DNA of 64,000 nucleotides from positions 868,001-932,000 of the forward strand of contig JAZBRI010000004.1 in the NCBI GenBank assembly GCA_036874045.1, in the 5' to 3' direction. This document shows positions 24,943-34,610 of this stretch, piece by piece. The translations under genes were made by a program, and so were the position numbers. Below the pieces are notes generated by a model. The model did not search any database. It was not told where the DNA came from and saw only the letters and a program-made list of their open reading frames with translations. Positions within the stretch are counted from its first letter, which is position 1. Each line of letters opens with the position of its first letter. Source of the DNA: Cymodocea nodosa. Lineage: Eukaryota; Streptophyta; Magnoliopsida; Alismatales; Cymodoceaceae.

Positions 24943-25021
24943 CGCAGGTGGTTATAGGAACAAGCGGGAAAGATTTTCAGAAAGATATTACAAGATAACC
25001 TAAGTTCCCATGTAATAAATG

Positions 25022-25159
25022 TTTAAATAGGGTTTCTGTAGAATAACTTAACAAGTCTATTAATTGGGTTTGGGTTTTAAATGAATATTGAATAAAGTTT
25101 ATTCAATCAAGGTACCCGAAAATTTAAGCATATCTCGTTGAGTTACCTAACTTAACGAG
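25022..25159 (-). promoter_or_regulatory. Palindrome plus TATA-like box upstream of the RG-rich gene
   Basis: The palindrome at 25134-25159 has arms CTCGTTGAGTTA and TAACTTAACGAG (11 of 12 pairing). The TATA-like TATTTAAA is on the minus strand at 25022-25029. The arrangement resembles the cluster in front of gypsy gag, though with shorter spacing. Confidence 0.45.
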
Positions 25160-25459
25160 TAAAACGCTGTCTAAAGGCAGTTTTACACGTTTCCTTACAT
25201 AACATAACATCTAATTAGTATACTTTAACTAAAAGGCAAGTTTTGAATATTTTCAACTAAAAGCTTCTAAAAACAACATACAAGTTATAAGTAACTTATA
25301 TAAAACATTATCTTGAGAACATTGTAAACTATTCTAATATTCTTTCTATAAATCTAAAATAGTTTGTTTGTCTGTTAAATTGTTTCATCAAGATCTTAAG
25401 AGGACTAAACTCAGATTAACTAAGATTTATCTTCTGAATGATATTAATCTATTTTGGAC
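25160..25459. other. Non-coding spacer in the copia remnant
   Basis: AT-rich sequence between the RG-rich gene's upstream region and the 3' UTR module. No gene or repeat is recognised. Confidence 0.4.
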
Positions 25460-26530
25460 ATTGTAATTCCTCCCCCTACAAATATACTGCAAATATATTC
25501 AATAACATACAAAATATACTTGTATAAAATAGGTGTTAATTGTAACTATACTTTAAATTTTTCTTTCCAAAAAATTTCCATTATCCTGAATTCATCAAGA
25601 ATGATTTCCAAAATCAACTCCAACTATATATGAATCAAAACATAACTTTAAACTTAATATGATTAACACAAGGAGAATAAAGAAATGTATCTCAAATAAA
25701 CATTTTCAAAAGTACTAGTTTGGATTCAACAAATCAATAGTCATATTTGTAGAAACTATATTCGATTCAAAGATATCTATATATAATGAAACAACTTTTA
25801 TATTTTCAAAATAGTAAATATAGATAATTTTCTTTAAAAGTTAGTTTGAAAAGCTTGAATCATACAAAAGTTTTCTAATGTACCTGTGTAATGAGCTTTC
25901 AGTCAACAATCCCAAGTCTGATCAAGGCTTAGGTTGCCAGATTTAAAGAGTCATTTTTCAAGACAACAATCCTTACATACCTATCAGCTCAAGTATAAGA
26001 GGCTCATGATCAAATTGATCGATAAAATCTTGAAGATTTTCACTTTGTAAGCACTTTTTATTTTAGGCACAGTATATGTGTATTTCATTAATACAGATGC
26101 AATAAAGCACAAATCTCATACAATTTTTACTTCTATGATTTTACTAAAAATATGAATCAATTTCAATAAGCTCATACTTTTGATCAATAGCTTAATATAA
26201 TTTACATATAAATTATTCTACAAGTTTAATCAATCAACTCAAACTCATTCTTGATCATATGCACTTTCATTGATCTAAAGAAAACACTTAATCAAAATTT
26301 CAAGATTTTAGAGGAATTTAATGTTTTTCATTGACATTTCCACTTAAAATTTTAAAAACCATTAAACTTAGAAAAATAAGTAAAATCAATAAGATAATAC
26401 TATAATTTTATCATAAATACATAGTATCTTATGCAGTAGTTTAAATATTACTTAGATATTTATGATAAGTATATAATATCTATGAGATAAACAACATCAT
26501 CAACAATGTTTATCTTTTGTGGAGTTTACG
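25460..26530 (-). repeat. 3' UTR module of copia, homologous to the gypsy F-box 3' UTR
   Basis: Read on the minus strand, this follows the RNase H stop and aligns in the same direction with 35190-36210. Shared words include AAGTATGAGCTTATTG, GATAGGTATGTAAGGATTGT and GAAAGCTC, and homology ends at about TATATTTGCAGG/TATTTGTAGG. No open frame is conserved. Confidence 0.7.
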
Positions 26531-26857
26531 CATTTTACACATCACATAGCCTACAAATACCTAAATTTAATCTTATATTGCAGAATGTATTTTCATCTAG
26601 AGGTTTTGTAAATATATCAGCTAATTGATTTTTACTAGACACAAATCCTAATTTAATTTTACCTTTAATTAAGTTATCTCTTAGAAAATGATGTCTAACC
26701 TCTATATGCTTTGCTCTAGAATGTAATACAGGATTTTTGGAAAGATTTATTGCAGAACTACTGTCATAATAAATCTCAATTATATCATAAGATAATCTAA
26801 AATCTTCTAAAGTTTGTCTTATCCACATAGCAAGCATAGGCCAATAATATTCTACGA
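26531..26857 (-). pseudogene. Copia RNase H C-terminus
   Basis: The minus-strand frame shows the copia RNase H end: YDSSSAINLSKNP, HSRAKHIEVRHHFLRDN and LADIFTKPLDENTF, the standard motifs at the end of copia pol. Everything upstream of it is deleted; at 26857 it joins LTR sequence. RNase H removes RNA from the RNA-DNA hybrid in reverse transcription. It is followed by the UTR module at 25460-26530. Confidence 0.85.
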
Positions 26858-27329
26858 ATATAACATTCGTAAACTTTAATTTCACCATGTGCATAATACT
26901 AACTTAACGAGTTCTTCTCTTAGTTTTAACCTTTTGCTCACTAACTTAATGATTCTCACGTGACCTATTTTAACCTTTAAGCCTATAATTCAATGAGTTC
27001 TCATGTGACCTTTATACAAATAACACACTAACTCAATGAGTTATCTTAACGTGCATTATACATGATACAGAAAATGTAACTTTAAAATATATCATGCTTC
27101 ACAATAAAAACACACGTTAACTTAACGTTTAGTTAAATGAAAAGTTAGTATAACTTAATGACTAGTTATTTAACATAGCATAAGTTCAGATCCATTACAG
27201 ACAAATATTTATATCAGTAAACCTTTTTTGTATTAATTGATGTTCTTAATTTACTTTCACAAATAATAGTAATTGAGTAAATATGATTACATTCGTTTAG
27301 CACACATCATCAAAACAAAATACTCAACA
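26858..27329 (-). repeat. Copia 5' LTR fragment
   Basis: 26858-27105 repeats 24165-24415. The rest matches 4562-4838 and ends ATACTCAACA at 27329. This is the first part (U3 side) of the 5' LTR; the rest, the primer site, gag and most of pol are lost. Confidence 0.72.
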
Positions 27330-28297
27330 TAGTGACTGACAACTATTGTGATGAGTGATCGCGTTGCAGGAAGGAAAATCATTTTCACCAAGCACCGAAT
27401 CATCTCTTAGGAGATAGTTAAGCTTCTAGCCTTGGTTTCAGGTTAATGTCGCTATACTGAAGAGATCAACTTACAAAAGTCTTGGTTCATGATTCTGTAG
27501 GGAGAGGAGTGCATGATAGTAAGTGGTTAAGTTTTTAATGGTATAATCGTGTCGCATGTAGTGACAAGAGTTTTTACTATCAATAGAGAATTTTACCTTT
27601 CACCTTTCGTTCATCTTTAGGAACATATTACAACAAAAATAAAATAAAAACTCATTATCTATTTTTATATTTATCAAATATGTGTTGTATCATTTGTTTT
27701 GTATTGTCGGTATTGTTAGTATTGTTGAATGTTTTATGTTTATTTCATTTTAGAAAATAGAAAGTTGTATTACTGATTATTGAAACTAGTTCGTATTCAA
27801 TTCTTAAATCCTAATTTATATGTTTACTGTTTAAAATATTTGAATGTTAGTGTTGATTAATGATTAATATCATATAAACTAACATTAAAATCTTAGTTGA
27901 TGTTGTTTACATTTTATGGAACTGCTCAATGAATGGTTGTATTCCTTTATGGACAGTAGTATTAATTTGAAGTTACTAGTGAGGCTCGTTGAGTTAACTG
28001 AACTCTACAAGGATAGTTTGTTGAGATAATTATAACTCAATGAATTGAATTTGTTGAGTTAGCAGTAATTCAACAGAGTGAGTAATTCAAAATACATAAA
28101 CCTCTAACTGTAAAAATTTAAATAGTTTGAAATTTTTACTCATTCCCTATAGGATAGACCTATGCTTACACACTTATGCAATAGACACTATGTACTTGTA
28201 GTTAATTAAGAGTTGGATTTAATATCTTATTCATGAAAAATGTTTGTTTACTTATAAAAAAAAATACATTTTTAAGTAAATATCAACAAACCAAACA
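27330..28297 (+). repeat. Gypsy LTR Ld, right part, plus orientation
   Basis: It continues the LTR interrupted at 22870. It carries GGATAGACCTATGCTT and CACTATGTACTTGTAG (decayed family tag, 28150-28201), palindrome words at 27990-28080, and ends ACCAAACA at 28297. No primer site follows. Confidence 0.72.
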
Positions 28298-28595
28298 ATT
28301 CTCATTCATGATCGAATACACATTCAATGCACAATCTTCGATTTTTTATCTACAACTATGAAAACATAGGTTGATTGTCACTTTTCCCATAACTCTGAAA
28401 TTTTCATTAATTTTGAATCTTCACGTTCACTATGACTTTGACTTTGGTCAACTCCTACGATGTATCTTGCTAACTTGTTCATGTAATAATTTATATAATG
28501 AATTACTACAAAACTATATCTCAAAAAATTCGTTAAATAAATATAGAACAATAATTATCAAATCATAAAATAAAGTCCTATAAGAGTCTTTATAT
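28298..28595. other. Apparently unique AT-rich DNA
   Basis: No match to other parts of the window and no convincing reading frame. The short open frame at 28371-28568 has no recognisable motif. Confidence 0.4.
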
Positions 28596-29130
28596 TTATG
28601 CTCGTAGAGTTTATTCATAACAAACTTATTTCATTACGTTTGGACTTATACCAAATTAAACCATTAATGTCCATGTACATAAGAGTTAAACACAACAAAC
28701 TTACTTCGTTAAGTTTACATAAAGTCCATGTGCATATGTTTGAGTGTGAAAAAGTTAAATACAACGAACTTATTTCATTGAGTTTACATAAACACCACAA
28801 ACACACATATATGCATAAAAAAATAAACATAATAGACTAAATTTGTTGAGTTTACATAAACACCATGAGCACCTCTTAGAGTTTAAAATCTAACCATAAC
28901 AAATTAATTATGTTGAATTTATGTGAACACTATAGATTCTATTATAATAGTTATGTCTAAACACAATGAACTAATTTTGTTGAATTTACACAAACATTAT
29001 GAACTACCGTGAGGATGACATAAAGCTTGAACACAACGAACTAATTTTGTTACATTTAAGTAAATATCACAAACCTTCATTGAGTTTACCTAAACCTTAC
29101 AAACCTATTTTGTTGGGTTTGCACTTGTTC
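28596..29130. repeat. Degenerate tandem array with hairpin words
   Basis: About seven imperfect units, very roughly 60-90 bp each, contain AACGAACTTATTTCATTGAGTTTACATAA-like text. Each has a short inverted repeat, for example AAACTTA ... TTAAGTTT near 28693-28712, and then a CACCACAAAC-type stretch. The core AACGAA/GTTGAGTT resembles words of the gypsy palindromes, but the flanks differ. Confidence 0.5.
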
Positions 29131-29883
29131 ATATTTACATGTAGATTGATAAAGACAATTGTTTTAGCATTAGTTTCAAGTCATACCAAGATTATAATAA
29201 TACTTATCATCATCAAAACATAAGAGGTGTAACAAACATATATGTTTTGTGTTTAGAGTATGTAATGAATAATTGTTAATTTTCTATTACAACTTTTTTC
29301 TTCTCTCTTCTCTTGTTTTTTTTGATTGTCTTCTCCTATCTTAACATTTTGAGCTAAATCTTTAAGGATCTAACGTGGTATTAGAGTAGAATGGTTCTAA
29401 GAAAAGGTTTGCATGAGTTTAACTTAATTTGTTTCTCCATTAAAAGTAGGATGACTCTAGGAAAGAGTTTACATGCATTTAACTTAGTTTTGCCATTCTT
29501 TAGTTGAGCTTCATTATCATTCTTCTATTTTGTCTTCAATCTTTAATTGGATAAAGATTTTTGACTTGATTTGCATATAATAACAATGTTTTTACTCTTC
29601 TATTATAAAATAGCATGATATTTTTTCTTGATTTGATTTATTTGAGTTACACCCATTATGCTCATTTAACTTTGTCATACAAGGAGAAAAAAAAAATTTC
29701 TCATTTATTTCATCCTCACCTTTTGATCATATCTAACATGTATGCTAAGCATATTTCTTATTTTCTTGCTTCTTGTTTACATGTAACTTAGTTTTAACTT
29801 ATTGTTTTGCCTTGTTTCCCTTTTAGTTGGAGTTATTTTGCATTACCATTTATCTCCAACTCATTATTCCTTTATTTGAATCT
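29131..29883 (+). other. AT-rich region with a possible copia primer site
   Basis: TGGTATTAGAG at 29376-29386 resembles the initiator-Met primer site in plus orientation and is preceded by GGATCTAACG. If real, an old LTR ends near 29375, but its other border is not visible. The rest is T-rich with no recognisable gene. Confidence 0.3.
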
Positions 29884-30070
29884 ATGGATGTTGAAAACAT
29901 TGACTCTCTTATTGTCAATAAATAAGAAAATAATCCTTTTTATCTCACCTTTTTTGACCATCTTAAAATCACTCATGTTGCCAAGCTTCTAAAACCTCAA
30001 AGAGCCATTTAATGGCACTTAGTGTTAAAAAAAAGTTGGATTTCATTGATGATACCTTACAGATGCCTAA
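29884..30070 (+). pseudogene. Possible decayed copia gag N-terminus
   Basis: A frame reading NNPFYLTF-like text then HLKITHVAKLL, placed about 500 bp after the possible primer site, recalls the start of copia gag proteins. It is short and interrupted; the call is tentative. Confidence 0.25.
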
Positions 30071-30700
30071 CTTGATAAGAATCTCATTGAGTACTAGTAA
30101 TGGAAGAGGTGCCACAACATGGTCATGTCATAGTTATATAATTCTAGGTGTTGAGAGTGGTAGATGGTGGTGATTTATAGGAGTTGTTACTAGTGGAAAA
30201 CAATGAGGCTATAGAGCTAGGACTCTACTTGTCATGCAAGCTTTGTAGGAGAGTGGCAAGCATGCAAGGAAGGGCATGGTTCATACACAAGAGAGGGAAA
30301 ACGATTGATTGATGACAAATTTGTAAGGTCAAAGGTTGAAAAGGAAGCTTAACTAATCATCCAACTAAACAAATGACAGTTCACACATTCAACAAAGGAT
30401 TGCAATGGATAAGTGTATGTGTGCAAGGATGAATGAAGGTTCACTGGGAGACAACATGCGAGAAAATGACAAGGATGGTAGGCATTTGTAGGCAATGGAC
30501 TTGCTATTTGTTGTTATTTTTTCAGTTTGGATTTGTGTTGTTATATTGTTTTTAATTTAGACATATGCTTTAATATTATTTTTAATTTAAACATGTGTTG
30601 TTATTTTTTTAATATTTGATTATTTTATTGCCATCATATATTATTTGTTGAGTTGTTGAATTTTATATTTGTTGCATATTAGATTTCAATTCATTATTTC
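30071..30700. other. No recognisable feature
   Basis: Mixed sequence with a run of near-repeats of TTGTTATATTGTTTTTAATTTA at 30530-30630. No open frame of note. Confidence 0.35.
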
Positions 30701-30883
30701 GATAGATAATCATCATTCATATGAAGAATAATGAAGAAGGTGAGGGACAATACTTAGAAAAATGATAATAAAAATTATGTATGGTATTTATGTTAATTTC
30801 ACAAATGTATAGTTTAGTAGTATATTCTACCTTAAGTAACAAAACAAACATATAGTAGAAAAAGATAAGATTATATTAAGAGA

Positions 30884-31120
30884 TTGTTAGATCATTCCAT
30901 ACTTTATCAATCATATAGTTGTAAGAAAATATATCGCATAAGCCAATATATTTTCATAGAATTTTGTCATTTCCTTAGAAGAGAAAGAGTAGCACAAGAT
31001 AGTAAAAATATAAGTGTTAAAGAGAAATTAGTAATTTTTCTTATTATAGTTAACCAAAATCAACGATATGATGTTATAAGTGAATATTTTCATCAATCTA
31101 CATGGATAATTAGCACTTAC
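30884..31120 (+). pseudogene. PIF/Harbinger transposase N-terminal fragment, first part
   Basis: The frame shows FCHFLRRERVAQDSKNISV, then EKLVIFLIIVNQNQRYDVI and STWIISTY. This is the pattern of the conserved N-terminal region of plant Harbinger-type nucleases (L..D.R.VSVEEQLA.FL..VGHN.RNR.I...F..S..TISRYF). The frame is open over about 80 codons. A solo LTR splits it at 31121, and the reading picks up again at 32693 with FNGMMN. The catalytic DDE domain is not seen, so only a fragment remains. Confidence 0.65.
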
Positions 31121-32687
31121 TGTTAAAACCCTTGTGTTTTGATAATGCAAAAATATGAGTGAGGAAACCATTTGTATTTCACAGAACTATTGTAGATGGT
31201 AGATAAATAGATATAAGTAGTTCATAATTTGCTACTAGAGAAAAACAAGATCTTTGGATAGTTACAACACAGTTTAAAACATAAGTATTCGAAAGAAGAA
31301 GAAAATCAGAAGGTTACCAAGCTAACTATCCGAAAGTTAGCTTAAAGTTGTAGTGAAACATTTTCGAAAGGTTACATAGCTAATTATCTGAAAATAAGTG
31401 GACTTTCGGAAGGTTAACAAGCTAAGTATCCAAAAGGTAGTTTAAAGTAATAAGAATTCTTTCGGAGAATTAGAAGACTAACTATTTGAAATTGGAAGTC
31501 CTTTAGAAAGTTAGCAGGATAGCTGATTGAATGATCGGAAGGTTGAGAAGTTAATTATCTGGAAATATTTTGAAATCGGAAAGTTAGGAAGGCTAACTAT
31601 TTGAATAGTTAAGTTATTTAAAAACACGTGTATAAATTCAATCGAAAGCTTAAAGGGATTTTCAGAAAGTTAGGAAACTAACTATTCGAAAAATAGGAAG
31701 TTTCGAAATGTTACAGATTTAACTATTTAAAATTTAAGTCATCAATTATGCACATGTAGAAATAAGAAAATAGCAGTCGAAAGCTTAAAGGAAGAATCGA
31801 AAGATTACTATAGCTAACTATCTGAAAGTTAAAACATTTCAGTAAATTAACAGTATAAAAAATATTTCCGTAAGTTAACCGTATAACTATCTGAACTTAA
31901 AGACTCATGTTCTAAATTTAAAGTCACGCACAGAACTTAAAAATCATGTGAGAGGAATAACTCTTCAAGGATTTCTGAAGAATTACAGATCAAGCATTTG
32001 GATTTTTCAGAAGGTTACATTAGCTAACTATCTGAAAATCAAATAGAATCAAAGGGTTACCTTGAAGCATCTCTCTAAATGGTAACTTACTAATTTTGGG
32101 ACTGATAGTGTAGTAAGTACAAAAGGACAAATGTCGTTAGAAAAAATATAATCGTTATACACCTTGGTATAAGTATGATCAAAATAAAGAGAAAAAAAAA
32201 TGATTATCATATACTTTTGAGAGCTACACAAAACATTCCACGATACACATTTCAGAAAATACTAAAGAAGACGAAGAATAGCAAAAGCTCCCTGCACTCA
32301 CATTTGGAAAGAAAGCAAGATTGTTGGTTCATGAGTTTACACTTGAAAACTCACTATTTGTTAAGAGCTTAGACCTGAAAGCTCAAGAAAGATTGGTTGG
32401 TGAGTTTCTACCTGAAAGCTCAAGTGTTGGTTCTTGCTTCAACCTGAAAGCAAGTATTGTAAGTACTAAAATACTTAGTGAAGCCCAAGTGAATCTTGGG
32501 GGTGGACTAGCCAAGTTAGTAAACCACCTAAAAATTCCCGTATGTCCATTATTTATTATTGTTGTGCATGTTTATTTAATACCTATGCTTACTTACTAAT
32601 TAAATCAATTAGCTAAATTCTGAAAAGAATTAAAATTACACATAGATCATCATTCACCCCCCTCTAGTGAGCCATTCGATCCTAACA
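31121..32687 (+). mobile_element. Copia solo LTR with target duplication CTTAC
   Basis: It starts TGTTAAAACCC and ends GATCCTAACA. CTTAC precedes it (31116-31120) and follows it (32688-32692). The end CCATTCGATCCTAACA matches the complement of the copia LTR starts at 9146 and 22870. The interior (31250-32040) is packed with words such as TAACTATCCGAAA and GGAAGGTTA. The short frames in 32175-32599 look incidental. Confidence 0.9.
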
Positions 32688-32692
32688 CTTAC

Positions 32693-32861
32693 TTTAATGG
32701 GATGATGAATATTATGATTAGATTACATCTTGTACTTCTCACTAGGTCTTCATCAACAACATCAAGTAGAGTTCAAAATGATCTAAATGTCTTTTCATAC
32801 TTTTCAATATTATTTTTATTATATTTTGTTGAATCCTCCAATTCATTAATATTTTCATTAA
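32693..32861 (+). pseudogene. Harbinger fragment, second part, and adjoining DNA
   Basis: After the target duplication the frame continues TTTAATGGGATGATGAAT (FNGMMN), as expected for the segment after ISTY in Harbinger proteins. It loses similarity after roughly 20 codons. Confidence 0.45.
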
Positions 32862-32987
32862 GCATTCTGATTTCATTTTAAAATCATGAAACTGTTAAAC
32901 TCATGAAATTCAGAAAAAAAAAACATAAGATACTATATCTAGATTTGCATAAATAGTAAATTCTATAACATCTTATATAGCCTTCTA
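32862..32987 (-). repeat. Inverted copy of part of the F-box 3' UTR
   Basis: The reverse complement matches 35212-35340 (GAAGGCTATATAAGATG, ATTTGCATAAATAG complement, and so on). It makes a long inverted repeat enclosing the gag end and F-box gene. Confidence 0.8.
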
Positions 32988-33284
32988 AATAACAATTTCC
33001 AAGGAGAAGAAAATATAAATGAGAAGAACATAAGTTATGAAGCATTAATTGAACAAGGATCTAGAATAGAGAAATTAGAAAAGATAATCCAACAATTAAA
33101 CAATCGTCTAGATTTTGTATTTGAAAATGCTGCAATTCAAAATCAGAATAGAAATATACCACTTAGACAAAAGGAACCAATGGAAGTTAGACCTACTGGA
33201 GGATTGCCAATACAAGCAATACCTAACCTTATCAATAGATCTGTTAATGAAATTGATACCTCTTCTAGGAGGGTAGCTGAATGA
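32988..33284 (+). pseudogene. gag: Gag C-terminus, copy 2
   Basis: An uninterrupted frame of about 98 codons matches the Gag ends at 1812 and 61176: NISYEALIEQGSRIEKLEKI, IIQQLNNRLDF and EIDTSSRR, with stop TGA at 33282-33284. The leucine-rich part should form a coiled coil. Upstream Gag is missing. The F-box ATG lies 190 bp downstream. Confidence 0.8.
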
Positions 33285-33344
33285 AGTAGTATAACTGAAG
33301 CAACTATCTGTATGTATATTTGTTTTTATTTTTAGTTAATAGTA

Positions 33345-33473
33345 TCGTAGAGTTAATTTTTAACTCAACGAACTTAGTCTGTTGAGTTATGCCTTAACTC
33401 CACGAGGGTGTGTAGTAGTTATGTTAATTTTTGTCTCTACTAAATTTTTGTTTGTGTTATATAGAATCAACAA
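33345..33473 (+). promoter_or_regulatory. Palindrome pair and 3' splice site in front of the F-box gene, copy 2
   Basis: Palindromic words lie at 33353-33410 (AGAGTTA ... TAACTCAACG and CTGTTGAGTTA ... TAACTCCACG). A branch-point-like TACTAAAT (33438-33445) is followed by a U-rich stretch and AG at 33463-33464. The ATG is at 33474. The same elements occur at 61275-61409 in copy 4. Confidence 0.55.
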
Positions 33474-34610
33474 ATGGAATTGATGCAATTACCGTTGGAT
33501 GCACTAAGGGAAGTACTAAGTAACTTGTCAGCTAAAGATCTGTGCAGGCTGTGTTGTGTATCAAAGGAAATTAAAGACTGTATTGAAGAAAAATATTTTC
33601 AAGGACTACAAGCTGCAAAAATGACTAAGATTAGAGATGGATTCATATGGAGGTCATTTAATCATAGTTCAATTAACCATGAATATCTGGCTATGGAAGC
33701 AACTACTGGAATTCCACCCAATACATTAGAAGGAATAGATCATATTATGTAGATGGATGAAGGATTAATCATATACAGAACCAGACCAAGGTATGCAAGT
33801 CTATTACCTGATATTTTGATAAGAAATCCTATAACAAGAGAAGAATGGAATATAGGAAGACCTAATAGATATGAAGTACCAAATATAAATTGTGGGTCGG
33901 CTTTAATATTTTCTTATAAAAATTGTACCATTCCTGAAAAATTATATTATTGGAGACCTACAGTAAATTGGGATGAAGATTTATGCTTAAGTGTGTATAA
34001 TTTTCTAAATAGATCTTGGACTAAAAATACTATGATATATTTAAGACTGAAATCATTAATTAACAACATGCATATCATACTTGATGGATATGTATATCTA
34101 GTCACAGATATATCAATAGCATTTGGATCTGATTTATACATAGTGAGCATAGGTAGTTATGATGAATATATAGAAATCTTACCTATACCGAGAGAAATAG
34201 CTAAACCACCATCTGCAGAATTTGATAAAATTCAAATAGGAATGTGGTATAATGAATATGATGATCCTACTTTATGTCTGATAAGATGGTGGGATGAATT
34301 GATGAAATTTCAAATATGGATTATGAAAGACATAAATGAATGGAAGTGGGAAGAGGAATATATTGAAATAGATGTAGAAATAGAAACTGCTACATTACCT
34401 TGGAACCAAAAAGGATCCCTTTCTGCATTTCATTTCATTAATCGTAATACACTTGTATTTGGAATTTATAATATATTACAAGTTTACAAATTAATAAGGA
34501 ACAAGAACTGCATTAAAACAGAATTAATAGCAAGAAGAACTATGCCTAAAAAGTTTGCTTGGATTGACACATTTATTCCATTTGTTTCTACTTTTCAATC
34601 ATGTTCTTAA
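33474..34610 (+). pseudogene. F-box protein gene carried by the gypsy element, copy 2 (one in-frame stop)
   Basis: F-box proteins bind SKP1 and bring substrates to the SCF ubiquitin ligase. The N-terminus is a clear F-box: LPLDALREVLSNLSAKDLCR, then LCCVSKEIKDCI. Then come features of a plant F-box-associated domain: IRNPITREEWNIG at about residues 120-132, a predicted beta-rich body with Trp/Tyr-rich stretches, FHFINRNTLVFG near 320, and the end TFIPFVSTFQSC. The frame is 379 codons including the final stop and is open except for TAG at 33750-33752, which divides it into 92 and 285 codons; an ATG follows immediately. Copy 4 (61410) has 380 codons and different stops. It lies between gag and the 3' UTR of the element in both copies. 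Substrate unknown; capture from a host gene is inferred. Confidence 0.82.

Noticed and set aside
28371..29223. Small open frames of 65-80 codons around the hairpin array.
   Set aside because: They follow the repeat units on both strands, have low-complexity content and show no family resemblance.
33753..34610. A separate 285-codon gene.
   Set aside because: It is the same frame as the F-box start at 33474, divided only by one TAG; copy 4 aligns across the joint.
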